From JBATTK01 sp049670505 (lineage in GTDB: Bacteria > Bacteroidota > Bacteroidia > Flavobacteriales > Flavobacteriaceae), in NCBI GenBank assembly GCA_049670505.1, contig JBATTK010000041.1:8639-72638 (forward strand): a stretch of DNA of 64,000 nt, in the 5' to 3' direction. Made by a program: the position numbers and the translations under genes. The number at the start of each line of letters is the position of its first letter. Positions within the stretch are counted from its first letter, which is position 1. The notes under the pieces are model-generated. The model was not told where the DNA came from and did not search any database. It saw nothing but the letters and a program-made list of their open reading frames with translations. This document shows, piece by piece, positions 8,986-17,600 of this stretch.

Positions 8986-10084
8986 TAGATTACCAAAAGC
9001 CCTAGTTATTTTTTTCTTATTTTTTTGCTTCAGATCAATTATCGCCCAAGATACCGTTCCCCCCTCTGTGGATACCGACACTACCTTTGTGGATACCATT
9101 GTAGTGCGTTATCCCCAACTTAAAATAAAAAATATACCAAGGGGGGCAAACCTCACCAATCCCAAGATTTCCTTTGCAAAAACAAAACCGCTGGCACAGG
9201 CATTCAAACGATATAGAGTACCCTCTTTTTGGGAAAAAAAGAACAAATTGGGCCTCAACCTCAGCGAAGTTGCCTTTGTAAACTGGAACGCGGGCGGCAA
9301 TAACTCCATTTCGGCCTTGGGGAACGCCAAATTTGTGCGCAACTACAAGTTTAGATATATTCAATGGGACAATGACCTGGACCTCAGATATGGCCTTAAC
9401 GCACAAGAGGGGCGTAAGCTACAAAAAACGGATGATGCCATACGGCTGATCTCTACCTTCGGGTATCGCAGGGATACTGTCAGCAGTTGGTACTATTCGG
9501 TTAAGGCCAGTTTTAATACCCAGTTCGCCAACGGTTTCCAAAGTGTAAACAGAAATACAGTAATCTCTAGCTTTATGGCTCCTGGGTACCTGTTCCTAGG
9601 TGGAGGTACCTCCTACATTCCGGAAGGCAAGAATTTTAACCTATATATTTCTCCAATAACCCAAAAATCAACCTTTGTATTGGACCAAGACTTAGCGAAT
9701 CAAGGAGCTTTTGGGGTGAAGAAGGCGATTTTAGACGATGATGGGAACATTTTGAAAGAAGGGGAAAATGTTTTTGTGGAATTGGGTTTCTTGATCACCA
9801 ACACCTGGGAAACACAGCTGTATAAGAATATGCTGCTTAACCATAGGGTAAGTCTATATACGGATTATCTGCGCAGTTTTGGAAATGTGGACGTAGATTG
9901 GGAATTGATGCTGAACTTAACAGTGAACGAATATATAAATGCCAATATCGGCACACATATTATTTTTGATGATGATATTAGGTTCGATGAAGAAATAGCG
10001 GCAGATGGTACCATTGTACAACCCGGAAGGTCCCGGATACAATTTAAGCAGCTATTGGGTGTTGGCCTTGCCTATAGTTTTTAG
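8975..10084 (+). CDS. DUF3078 family secreted/outer-membrane protein
   Basis: Exported protein of 369 residues with a signal peptide (about 1-24, ending SIIAQ). The middle has the WNAGGNNSIS-type segment (about 103-113) characteristic of DUF3078, followed by alternating beta-strand patterns ending in an aromatic residue (GLAYSF), as in an outer-membrane beta-barrel. Function is unknown. Its ATG overlaps the end of dxs by 11 bases, so the two are translationally coupled. It meets dgt tail to tail with a 4-base overlap. A role in the envelope is inference. Confidence 0.85.
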   Translation: MQHSRLPKALVIFFLFFCFRSIIAQDTVPPSVDTDTTFVDTIVVRYPQLKIKNIPRGANLTNPKISFAKTKPLAQAFKRYRVPSFWEKKNKLGLNLSEVAFVNWNAGGNNSISALGNAKFVRNYKFRYIQWDNDLDLRYGLNAQEGRKLQKTDDAIRLISTFGYRRDTVSSWYYSVKASFNTQFANGFQSVNRNTVISSFMAPGYLFLGGGTSYIPEGKNFNLYISPITQKSTFVLDQDLANQGAFGVKKAILDDDGNILKEGENVFVELGFLITNTWETQLYKNMLLNHRVSLYTDYLRSFGNVDVDWELMLNLTVNEYINANIGTHIIFDDDIRFDEEIAADGTIVQPGRSRIQFKQLLGVGLAYSF

Positions 10085-11427
10085 AGTTGTTTGCCTATAA
10101 TCTTATTATGGATATGTACTGCCGTACCATCCGATAAGCTGGCCAGGTAACAACAGGTATTCAATAATACCGTATACAAGGATACATCCGTTCTTTGATA
10201 GAATTCCGGTAATGTACTGATGATAAGTCCGTCATAATTAGAGGCTTTCCCTTCTCTCTTACGGACCAACGCCCCGGTATATACTTCTAAAATATCAGAA
10301 ATTATTTTATACCCCGCTATTTCCTTTTCTATAACTTCTTGGGAGCGATAGATTTTCGCTACGCTCAATTGAATAATATCCGATATCTGCGCTTTATACC
10401 TGCTCTTATCCATTAGGGAAACCGTAAAGCTTCCTTCCAAAATAGCAGATTCGTTCTTTACAAAAATAGCCGCTGCATCTGTAATCAATGTATTTATAGC
10501 CAATGCCCGTAGATAGCTTAAACGATCTTCCATATAGACCATCGCATTATACTTCTTGGTATTAATACTGTCCTTTACCAACTTTATTAAATACTCCAAT
10601 GCAAAATCCTCTGAGATAAGCCCTAGGTTGATGCCATCCTCAAAATCGATTATAGTATAACAAATATCATCGGCGGCCTCTACCAAATAGGTAAGCGGGT
10701 GCCTTGAAAAACTGATATCCCCTCCTTCGCGGGTGCGTATGAGTCCTAATTCATGCGCCACATCGGCAAAAAATTCCTTCTCGGACTGAAAAAACCCAAA
10801 CTTCTTATCGGCAATATGCGGGGTCGGTTTTTTAGGCAGGGATTCCTTTGGATATTTCATAAAGGCGCCCAGTGTGGCATAGCTCAGACGAAGTCCGCCC
10901 GAAACACCTTCCCTAGATTCCGATAATAGTTTAAATCCGTTGGCATTGCCTTCAAAATCAACTATATCGTTATACTCCTTTTTAGAGAGTACCGATTGGT
11001 ATTTTTTCCCGTCTCCTGTTTTAAAAAATTCTCCAATAGCCTTTTCCCCACTATGTCCAAATGGAGGATTTCCAATATCATGTGCTAGGGAAGCGGCAGC
11101 TACGATAGCCCCGAAATCATTGAACCTATATCCATAAATCTCCTGGAGATGTGGATGTTTTTCCAACAATTGTCTTCCCACAATCCTGCCCAAACTTCTT
11201 CCTACGACCGAAACTTCTAGACTGTGCGTTAGCCGCGTGTGCACAAAATCAGTTTTGGACAAAGGGATTACCTGTGTCTTATCCTGTAAACTTCTAAAGG
11301 CAGCGGAAAAAATCACTCGATCATAATCCACTTCAAACCCTAAACGGGCCTCGTCCTGTTCTTTGCGTAATCTTTTATGGGTGTCGCCAAAGCGTTTTAA
11401 GGAAAGGAGTTGTTCCCAGTTCATCAT
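10081..11427 (-). CDS. dgt: dGTPase (deoxyguanosinetriphosphate triphosphohydrolase)
   Basis: HD-superfamily hydrolase that splits dGTP to deoxyguanosine and triphosphate and affects dNTP pools. The metal site is visible: TRLTHSLEVSVVGRSLG (about 64-80) supplies the first His and LAHDIGNPPFGHSGEKAI (about 117-134) the HD pair; a further Asp lies in LVEAADDICYTIIDFEDG (about 250). The 448 residues fit the Bacteroidota Dgt length. The start region MMNWEQLLS gives two adjacent Met codons. Monocistronic, convergent with the DUF3078 gene. Confidence 0.94.
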   Translation of the reverse strand: MMNWEQLLSLKRFGDTHKRLRKEQDEARLGFEVDYDRVIFSAAFRSLQDKTQVIPLSKTDFVHTRLTHSLEVSVVGRSLGRIVGRQLLEKHPHLQEIYGYRFNDFGAIVAAASLAHDIGNPPFGHSGEKAIGEFFKTGDGKKYQSVLSKKEYNDIVDFEGNANGFKLLSESREGVSGGLRLSYATLGAFMKYPKESLPKKPTPHIADKKFGFFQSEKEFFADVAHELGLIRTREGGDISFSRHPLTYLVEAADDICYTIIDFEDGINLGLISEDFALEYLIKLVKDSINTKKYNAMVYMEDRLSYLRALAINTLITDAAAIFVKNESAILEGSFTVSLMDKSRYKAQISDIIQLSVAKIYRSQEVIEKEIAGYKIISDILEVYTGALVRKREGKASNYDGLIISTLPEFYQRTDVSLYTVLLNTCCYLASLSDGTAVHIHNKIIGKQL

Positions 11428-11600
11428 AGCATTAAATATGGCGCAAGATACATTTTTTCAACTTCAACATCCTTATAGGAAATTACCGCTTGTTCCCTTC
11501 CGAACTTTTTTAATAACCTTTTTATTACCAATTTTTAACCTCCCAATAACCTTAACTTTACAATGTAAAGTTTTCTTTGCCAAAGAAAACTAACGATTAA

Positions 11601-12008
11601 ATGAAAAAGTCTTTTTTGTTTTGTTCTTTGCTCTTCACAACACTCTTGTTTTCTCAGCAACAAGGTGCTATTAGAGGTAGCATATCGGATAAGGAAATGA
11701 ACAACGAACCCCTGTTATATGCCAATGTCCATGTGAAGAATACCACTAAGAGCACCCAAACAAATTTCCATGGCAATTTCGAAATTCCGGATATAGATCC
11801 CGGCAATTATACTTTGGTCATCAGTTATCTGGGCTATGAATCCTTGGAAGTTCCTGTTAGCGTAGCAGAAAATGGGGTTACGGAAATCTACCAAGGGCTA
11901 AACGCAAAATCGATAAGTTTAAGTGAAATTCCATTATCCGATACCGAAGCAAAGGCTCTAGTAGGTACAAATACCCAAAGAGAAATAGGCAGTTCACGTC
12001 AAAAATAA
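11601..12008 (+). CDS. Small secreted carboxypeptidase-regulatory-like domain protein
   Basis: A 135-residue exported protein: signal peptide (1-19, ending LFSQQ), then one complete CarboxypepD_reg-like domain (about 22-105, with GSISDKEMNNEPLLYANVHV and LVISYLGYESLEVPV), then a short polar tail. This is the domain usually found at the N-terminus of SusC-like and TonB-dependent receptors, here with no plug or barrel after it. No frameshifted receptor remnant follows, since a strong terminator lies 40 bases downstream. It may be an independent periplasmic beta-sandwich protein. Function unknown. Confidence 0.8.
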   Translation: MKKSFLFCSLLFTTLLFSQQQGAIRGSISDKEMNNEPLLYANVHVKNTTKSTQTNFHGNFEIPDIDPGNYTLVISYLGYESLEVPVSVAENGVTEIYQGLNAKSISLSEIPLSDTEAKALVGTNTQREIGSSRQK

Positions 12009-12046
12009 TTTAACGCCAATACGGCTGCTACACTTCACCAGAAGAT

Positions 12047-12093
12047 AAAAAAAGACATCCGCTACCGAATGGTCCGTAGCGGATGTCTTTTTT
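12047..12093. terminator. Bidirectional intrinsic terminator
   Basis: Near-perfect stem of about 18 bp (AAAAAAGACATCCGCTAC with GTAGCGGATGTCTTTTTT) around a 10-base loop. It has A-runs on one side and T-runs on the other, so it can serve both the gene ending at 12008 and the one ending at 12117. Confidence 0.93.
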
Positions 12094-12116
12094 ATAGTAT
12101 ATGCTGAACCGGAGCA

Positions 12117-12476
12117 TCAATCTTTGATGACCACCCCTGATTTGCTTTCTTTATTAACTACGTTGGCAATCGCATTATTGCTGTATTCAACTTCTTTTAG
12201 GACACCATTTGCCCAAAACAACCACTTTCCCGTTTTGGCACCGTTTTCATAGGAACCTACCGTAACCTTTTCCCCTTTTTCATTAAAACTAATCCATTCC
12301 CCATGTAATTTGCGTTCTAAATTAAAGGTTCCTTTCTGGCTTACTATCCCGTTGTCATGATAATAGGTGGCTTCTATCAGATTGGTTTCTTCGTTCAACG
12401 TTAGCTCCTTTTCTTTTTGGGAATATCCAAGGGTAGTAATCAAAACCAATGCTGAAAGTATAATTGTATTTTTCAT
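12117..12476 (-). CDS. Secreted MORN/YwqK-like repeat protein
   Basis: Exported 119-residue protein with a signal peptide (1-19, ending LGYSQ). The rest holds MORN-like repeats of the YwqK type: ATYYHDNGIVSQKGTF, KLHGEWISFNEKGEKVTVGSY and AKTGKWLFWANGVLKEVEY. Databases often label such proteins YwqK family antitoxin, but no toxin gene lies beside it and it carries a secretion signal, so that label is not supported here. Monocistronic. Its upstream region contains 11-bp direct repeats (12514-12557). Confidence 0.82.
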   Translation of the reverse strand: MKNTIILSALVLITTLGYSQKEKELTLNEETNLIEATYYHDNGIVSQKGTFNLERKLHGEWISFNEKGEKVTVGSYENGAKTGKWLFWANGVLKEVEYSNNAIANVVNKESKSGVVIKD

Positions 12477-12513
12477 GATGACAGATACTTTGGTAGTATA
12501 AAGATACTTATTT

Positions 12514-12557
12514 TTTACAATTAAAAAACTATTAATTTACATTAAATTTACATTAAA
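12514..12557. promoter_or_regulatory. Direct repeats with 11-bp period, possible PhoB/PhoP-type box
   Basis: TTTACATTAAA occurs twice head to tail (12536-12546, 12547-12557), with a third imperfect copy TTTACAATTAAA 22 bases earlier (12514). Direct repeats with an 11-bp period are the layout of E. coli Pho boxes, and the TTTACA core resembles the TTAACA-type units bound by Bacillus PhoP. The site lies between a YwqK-like gene and a divergent phosphate transporter gene. No binding evidence exists, so the assignment is inference. Confidence 0.35.
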
Positions 12558-12579
12558 ACATTTGATACCTGATTTTCAG

Positions 12580-12686
12580 TATATTACATTCATTGCTCTT
12601 ATAACAAAGCTCAATGGGTATTTTATCAATTTACTTCCAATAGCTTATCTTTAAAGCTAAGCTCCCTTAATTCCGAATGTAATATA
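12580..12686. repeat. Spaced 12-bp inverted repeat in the pit upstream region
   Basis: TATATTACATTC (12580-12591) and GAATGTAATATA (12675-12686) are perfect complements 83 bases apart. The 357-base stretch 12477-12833 has no gene; besides the direct repeats and this inverted repeat I see only a small AGCCCTTTATAAAGGCT hairpin near 12750. Confidence 0.4.
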
Positions 12687-12833
12687 TTAGCGGGCGTTGT
12701 TTGTTAGGAACAGTTTCTGCTTCCATTGCTATGTTACTACAAAAGTTTGGAAGCCCTTTATAAAGGCTTTCATAACCTTATTTTAACTTAATTGATAAAT
12801 TATAATGGCATTTTTGTGCTTATTTAAAATTTG

Positions 12834-15086
12834 ATGGGGGATACTATATATGTTTTTATGATTGCCGCCCTGGCAATCCTTGCCGTTACGGACTTAGTGG
12901 TCGGCGTTAGTAACGATGCCGTAAATTTCCTAAACTCCGCCATAGGTTCAAAAGCCATTTCTTTTAAGACCATAATGATCATTGCCAGTCTGGGTATCGC
13001 ATTGGGTGCTATGTCTTCCAGTGGTATGATGGAAGTTGCCCGAAAGGGTATTTTTAATCCGGGTGAATTTATGTTCTCGGAAATCATCATCATTTTTATG
13101 GCGGTAATGATAACGGACATTTTGTTGCTGGATTTTTTCAACACCTTGGGAATGCCCACTTCCACTACCGTGTCCATAGTCTTTGAACTTTTGGGAGCAG
13201 CGGTTGCCATCTCCTTGTTAAAGATTGCCGATACCGGGGGAGGCTTTGCAGAACTGGCAACTTATATCAATACTGAAAAGGCAACGGAAATTATTTTCGG
13301 GATTTTACTTTCCGTTGTAGTTGCATTTACCATAGGTGCCATAATTCAATTCGTTTCAAGGATATTGATTTCCTTTAAGTTCGAAGAAAGGCCCAAATGG
13401 GTAGGGGCCATTTTTGGGGGATTTGCCATTACGGCCATTATGTATTTTATCGTCGTAAAAGGATTAAAGAGTGCTGCTATTCTAAGTGGGGAGGTCAACG
13501 AATTTATTGCGCTGCATACGGAACTGCTTTTATTGGGGAATTTTATTGTTTGGGCGTTATTATCCTGGTTTATTACGGCGACTTTTAAATGGAATATCTA
13601 TAAAATAATTATTATACTTGGGACTTTTGCCCTTGCCATGGCATTTGCCGGAAACGACTTGGTAAACTTTATAGGCGTTCCCATTGCGGCACTACAATCG
13701 TTCGAGGCATGGCAAAGTTCCGGAGTTCCCGCAGCGGAATATACAATGGAAGGATTGTCCGCCGCAGTACGCACCCCGACATTGTTATTGTTGCTTTCCG
13801 GAGGTATTATGGTGGTTACCCTTTGGTTTTCTTCCAAAGCCAAGAACGTGGTAAAGACCAGCGTAGATCTCTCAAGACAGGATGAAGGGGATGAACGGTT
13901 TCAGCCCAATTTTTTGTCGCGTCAAATTGTAAAGTTTTCAATAAGGGCCTCTGAAAACCTCGCAGGAATAATACCACGGGATCTACAAAAAAAAATAGAT
14001 TCCCGATTTGAAAAACCTTATATCTATGTTCCCAAAAACAGGGTTCACGATATGCCCGCCTTCGACTATGTGAGGGCATCGGTCAACCTAATGGTGGCCA
14101 GTGTACTGATTTCCATTGCAACATCCATGAAACTGCCCTTATCCACAACCTATGTAACTTTTATGGTAGCCATGGGAACTTCATTGGCAGATAGGGCATG
14201 GGGGCCCGAAAGTGCGGTATATAGGGTAGCCGGTGTACTTAATGTAATTGGAGGTTGGTTCTTTACCGCCCTAAGTGCCTTTACCGCGGCGGCCGTTATT
14301 GCATATATCATTCATTTAGGTGGTTTTGTTGCCATAGTCATCCTATTGATCATTGCTTTCTTGCTCATAGGTAGAAATTATCTGTCTCATAGTAAAAAGG
14401 TTAAAGAGACCAAGCGGGAAGAAAAATTACAGAAAGCCGAAAGTAAATCCATTATTGGACTTATAGAAGAGAGTGCGTCCAATATCTCGTTGGCCATAAG
14501 TAGGGCAAATAAAATCTATACATTAAGTATGGACGGTTTGGCGAAACACGATATGGACATTCTTAAAAAGAGTAAAAAAGGAATAGGTAAATTAGACAAC
14601 GAAGTAGAAGAACTCCGAAACAACATTTTCTATTTCATCAAAAATTTGGATGAGTCCAGTGTGGGAACCAGTAATTTTTATATTACCGCCCTTAGTTATT
14701 TACAGGACATGACACAATCCTTGGACTATATATCCAAAGCCGGACACAAACATGTAAATAATAATCACAAGAAACTACGCTTCAACCAAATAAAGGATTT
14801 AAAGGAAACCGATCAATATATTGATGATCTGTTCGTACAGATACAGCATATTTTTGATACCAAGGATTTTTCAAAACTCACTCCTATTATTATGAACAAA
14901 GAAAAATTGTTCCATAAAGTGGATGAAAAAATTCAAAAACAGGTTGCCCGTACAAGGGCTGACGAGTCCAGCCCAAAAAATACGGCGCTATACTTTAGCT
15001 TACTTTTGGAGACCAAGGATTTACTGGTGGCCACTATGAATCTTTTGGAGACCTATGACCAACATGCCAATGTTCCGATTGTATAG
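12834..15086 (+). CDS. PiT-family inorganic phosphate transporter with fused PhoU-like tail
   Basis: Inner-membrane phosphate:cation symporter. Both inverted PHO4 halves carry their signature: GVSNDAVNFLNSAIGSKA (about 23-40) and FAGNDLVNFIGVPIAA (about 268-283). About eleven hydrophobic segments run to residue 515. The last 230 residues are soluble and helical (KKVKETKREEKLQKAESK onward, including SIIGLIEESASNISLAISRAN) and resemble the PhoU/DUF47 helical proteins that usually accompany Pit as a separate protein. The length of 751 fits this fused Bacteroidota form. A TTG precedes the ATG in frame; I take the ATG. It overlaps nothing essential and is followed 13 bases later by a DUF6503-like gene. 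Confidence 0.93.
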   Translation: MGDTIYVFMIAALAILAVTDLVVGVSNDAVNFLNSAIGSKAISFKTIMIIASLGIALGAMSSSGMMEVARKGIFNPGEFMFSEIIIIFMAVMITDILLLDFFNTLGMPTSTTVSIVFELLGAAVAISLLKIADTGGGFAELATYINTEKATEIIFGILLSVVVAFTIGAIIQFVSRILISFKFEERPKWVGAIFGGFAITAIMYFIVVKGLKSAAILSGEVNEFIALHTELLLLGNFIVWALLSWFITATFKWNIYKIIIILGTFALAMAFAGNDLVNFIGVPIAALQSFEAWQSSGVPAAEYTMEGLSAAVRTPTLLLLLSGGIMVVTLWFSSKAKNVVKTSVDLSRQDEGDERFQPNFLSRQIVKFSIRASENLAGIIPRDLQKKIDSRFEKPYIYVPKNRVHDMPAFDYVRASVNLMVASVLISIATSMKLPLSTTYVTFMVAMGTSLADRAWGPESAVYRVAGVLNVIGGWFFTALSAFTAAAVIAYIIHLGGFVAIVILLIIAFLLIGRNYLSHSKKVKETKREEKLQKAESKSIIGLIEESASNISLAISRANKIYTLSMDGLAKHDMDILKKSKKGIGKLDNEVEELRNNIFYFIKNLDESSVGTSNFYITALSYLQDMTQSLDYISKAGHKHVNNNHKKLRFNQIKDLKETDQYIDDLFVQIQHIFDTKDFSKLTPIIMNKEKLFHKVDEKIQKQVARTRADESSPKNTALYFSLLLETKDLLVATMNLLETYDQHANVPIV

Positions 15087-15099
15087 CCAACATCTTGTA

Positions 15100-15822
15100 A
15101 TGAACGTCAAAAAGATATTACAAATCTGTTTCCTATGTCTAGGCCCGTTTGCCTTCTCGCAACAGTTATCTGGCGAGCAGCTTCTTGAAAAAACCATACG
15201 TTACCATGACCCCAAAGGAAACTGGGGCACTTTTAAGGGAAAATTTTATGTCACTATGAAAACGCCCGATAGAACGAATAGGATAAGTGCTATACTACTA
15301 GACCTCCCAAATGAGTACTTTAAATTGGTCGCAAGGAAAGATACGGTCATTACTGAACAGACTTTGGACAAGGGCGACTGTACTTTGGCTTTAAACGGAA
15401 ATACCGGTTTCTCCGCTGAACAAGCCGAATCCTTCAAACTCAGTTGTGAACGAGCTAAACTGATGAAGAATTATTATACCTATCTATACGGCCTCCCCAT
15501 GAAGCTGACCGATACAGGTACTATTATAGACCCCAAAGTACAGGTCAAACATTTTAAGGGCAAAGAATACTTGGTGATGAAAGTAACCTACGAAGAAGCC
15601 GTAGGGACCGATATTTGGTATTTTTATTTTGACCCCCTCACCTATGCCATGGAGGTGTACCAGTTTTTCCACGATGAATCTAAAAATGACGGGGAGTACA
15701 TTTTATTAAATGGAGAGGAAAGCATCCAAGGGATAAGAATGCCTAAGACGAGAACTTGGCATTACAATGCGAACGATACATATCTTGCAACCGACATACT
15801 CACTAAAACAGCTCCTCTCTGA
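15100..15822 (+). CDS. Secreted DUF6503-like protein, unknown function
   Basis: Exported protein of 240 residues with a signal peptide (MNVKKILQICFLCLGPFAF, cleaved near SQQ). Beta-rich body with GNWGTFKGKFYVTM, ALNGNTGF, HFKGKEYLVMKVTYEE and WYFYFDPLTYAMEVYQF, a pattern I associate with the flavobacterial DUF6503 group, distantly like outer-membrane lipoprotein carrier folds. An upstream in-frame ATG at 15055 overlaps pit by 32 bases, but the signal peptide begins cleanly at 15100. Probably the second gene of the pit transcript. Function unknown. Confidence 0.75.
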   Translation: MNVKKILQICFLCLGPFAFSQQLSGEQLLEKTIRYHDPKGNWGTFKGKFYVTMKTPDRTNRISAILLDLPNEYFKLVARKDTVITEQTLDKGDCTLALNGNTGFSAEQAESFKLSCERAKLMKNYYTYLYGLPMKLTDTGTIIDPKVQVKHFKGKEYLVMKVTYEEAVGTDIWYFYFDPLTYAMEVYQFFHDESKNDGEYILLNGEESIQGIRMPKTRTWHYNANDTYLATDILTKTAPL

Positions 15823-15913
15823 ATTTTATTTAACGTAAACCTACCTTTCATCGAAAAAGGTATACGCCCGCCCCGATTCTTACGTTATGTCTTTTAAATA
15901 ACAAATAGCCCCT

Positions 15914-16888
15914 ATGCGTATTCCTATCAAAACATTCCGTTCGGCTTTGCCGACCCTAATTATAGTATCTTTTGTATTAGGCTCCTGTAGCAACGATACT
16001 TCCCAAGAGCAAGAAGAACAGGGTACAGTGGAAGATTCGGTTATCACCGCCAACAATGCGGCAAGACTGACCGCCAAAAAACTTTATGAAGATTATTATT
16101 TACCTGCTACAAGTACTTCTTCGGATGCTGCTTGGAACGGTGACGAGCCTTCTTGTAACGCAGGTAACGTATCACAAGGGACAAAGGATAAAATCCTGAT
16201 GCGTTTAACATATTATAGAAAAGCGGTGGGGCTAGAGAATGAAATCAGTGAAGACCCTACAAAAAGCGCCAAGGCACAACAAGCCGCCCTGATGATGAAT
16301 TCCAATAACGCCTTGAACCATTTTCCTCCCGACACTTGGAAATGCTATACATCCGAAGGTGATGAAGGTGCCGGAAACTCGCTCTTGGCATTGTCAAAAA
16401 ATGCGGAAGCCATTAATGCCTACGTACGCGACCAAGGCGCGGCCAATGGTCCTGTGGGCCATAGGAGATGGTTGTTATGGCCCAGGTTACAAGAAATAGG
16501 TATAGGGAACACAGATAGATCAAACGCCATTTGGGTACTTGGCAATGCGGGTGCCGTTCCGGCAGACGCTCCGGAATTTATAGCATGGCCCCCAAAAGGA
16601 TATGTCCCTAATGACCTAGTTTTTCCAAGATGGTCTTTTTCCATTGCCAATGCAGATTTTAATTCCACTTCTATTGTGATGAAAGATGGGAACGGTCAGA
16701 ACATTTCTATCTCCATTGAAACCTTGAACAATGCTTTTGGAGACCGCACTATCGTTTGGGTACCAAGGGGTATTGCTACAAATACTCCTACCGACACTTC
16801 CTATAGGGTTACTTTGGATAATGTTATTGTGGGCGGGGAATCCAGATCATATGAGTATGAGGTAATCCTTTTTGATGCTTCCAATTAG
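15914..16888 (+). CDS. CAP (SCP/PR1) domain lipoprotein
   Basis: Surface or periplasmic lipoprotein of 324 residues. The lipobox is clear (VLGSC, Cys about 24), followed by an acidic linker. A CAP/SCP domain follows (about 95-215), with helices around AKAQQAALMMNSNNALNHFPP and the GPVGHRRWLLWPRLQEIGIG strand that carries the family's conserved His. A beta-rich C-terminal part (about 225-324) is of unknown type. Bacterial CAP proteins have no single known activity. It stands alone, with about 90 bases on the 5' side and no operon partner. Confidence 0.85.
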   Translation: MRIPIKTFRSALPTLIIVSFVLGSCSNDTSQEQEEQGTVEDSVITANNAARLTAKKLYEDYYLPATSTSSDAAWNGDEPSCNAGNVSQGTKDKILMRLTYYRKAVGLENEISEDPTKSAKAQQAALMMNSNNALNHFPPDTWKCYTSEGDEGAGNSLLALSKNAEAINAYVRDQGAANGPVGHRRWLLWPRLQEIGIGNTDRSNAIWVLGNAGAVPADAPEFIAWPPKGYVPNDLVFPRWSFSIANADFNSTSIVMKDGNGQNISISIETLNNAFGDRTIVWVPRGIATNTPTDTSYRVTLDNVIVGGESRSYEYEVILFDASN

Positions 16889-17046
16889 TCCAAGACACCC
16901 TGCAAGACTTTTCCTTTGAGCTATCTGAATCGTTATTTCAAGATAAACAGGGTCATAATGAAGGAAATTTCCACTTATTCCGTAGTATTTCAATCGATAT
17001 TTACAATTTCATTTTGTATCTTAGAGAGTATGAATTGCTGTTTATA

Positions 17047-17448
17047 ATGGTCCGATCAATTGATAAAAAACTCCTTAAAAAACATGATCTTCCCATAGGA
17101 TCCTTTTATTTCTATGAAAATTTCGTTGTTTCGGTAATAAACGAAGGTGTTACGATTACTTTCGAAAATGCGGGCAAAATGCTTGAACTGAGCAAATCCT
17201 ATTATGGCAACACCACTCCGTTCGTCTACATTTCAAACAGGATAAATTCCTATTCCTTTCATCCTACCTCCCATTTTAAATCTACTGCCATGTTCCCAAA
17301 CCTAAAGGGCTATGCCGTGGTAGTCTATGATGAAATCAACGAAAAAATAGCCAGAATGGAACAATCCTTTATGAATAAACCAACCCATGTTTTCCACAGT
17401 TTGGAAGATGCCGTTGGTTGGGTAGATAAATTGATTCTTAAGGACTAG
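17047..17448 (+). CDS. Small cytoplasmic protein, possibly SpoIIAA/STAS-like
   Basis: A protein of 133 residues from ATG 17047 (MVRSIDKKLLKKH). The frame opens earlier at a TTG (17014), which I reject because it lies close to the likely promoter. No signal peptide or membrane segment. The alternation FVVSVINEGVTITFENAGKMLELSKSYYG then TPFVYISNRINSYSFHP and KGYAVVVYDE suggests an alpha/beta SpoIIAA- or STAS-like fold, which is a guess from pattern. The stop codon lies inside the left end of the 155-bp repeat element. Confidence 0.7.
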   Translation: MVRSIDKKLLKKHDLPIGSFYFYENFVVSVINEGVTITFENAGKMLELSKSYYGNTTPFVYISNRINSYSFHPTSHFKSTAMFPNLKGYAVVVYDEINEKIARMEQSFMNKPTHVFHSLEDAVGWVDKLILKD

Positions 17449-17599
17449 GGCCTGTTAACACTAAACGGAAATCATGGATTTTTTATGGTTTTGAGGCGAA
17501 ATTTTGTTCACCTAGCGAGCTAGGGGGTGAAATTTTAACGAAAAAAGACGGAAAAAGGGCGGAAAACACACTTTTAGGCTTAGTGTTAACAGGCCCTAG
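17445..17599. repeat. 155-bp palindromic MITE-like element with 20-bp perfect terminal inverted repeats
   Basis: The left end CTAGGGCCTGTTAACACTAA (17445-17464) is exactly repeated in inverted orientation at 17580-17599. The interior is itself partly palindromic around CTAGCGAGCTAG (about 17512-17523), flanked by complementary TTCACC/GGTGAA segments, so one strand could fold end to end. It has no coding capacity. It fills the gap between two convergent genes, supplying the stop of one and ending one base before the stop of nadD. Partial copies of its end occur at 6632 and 39123. Confidence 0.75.
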
Positions 17600-17600
17600 T

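Noticed and set aside
12117..12476. Toxin-antitoxin system (YwqK antitoxin)
   Set aside because: The protein is secreted and has no toxin gene next to it; only the repeat type is shared with the name.
17445..17599. CRISPR-like repeat array
   Set aside because: There is only one pair of inverted ends, with no series of direct repeats and spacers and no cas genes.
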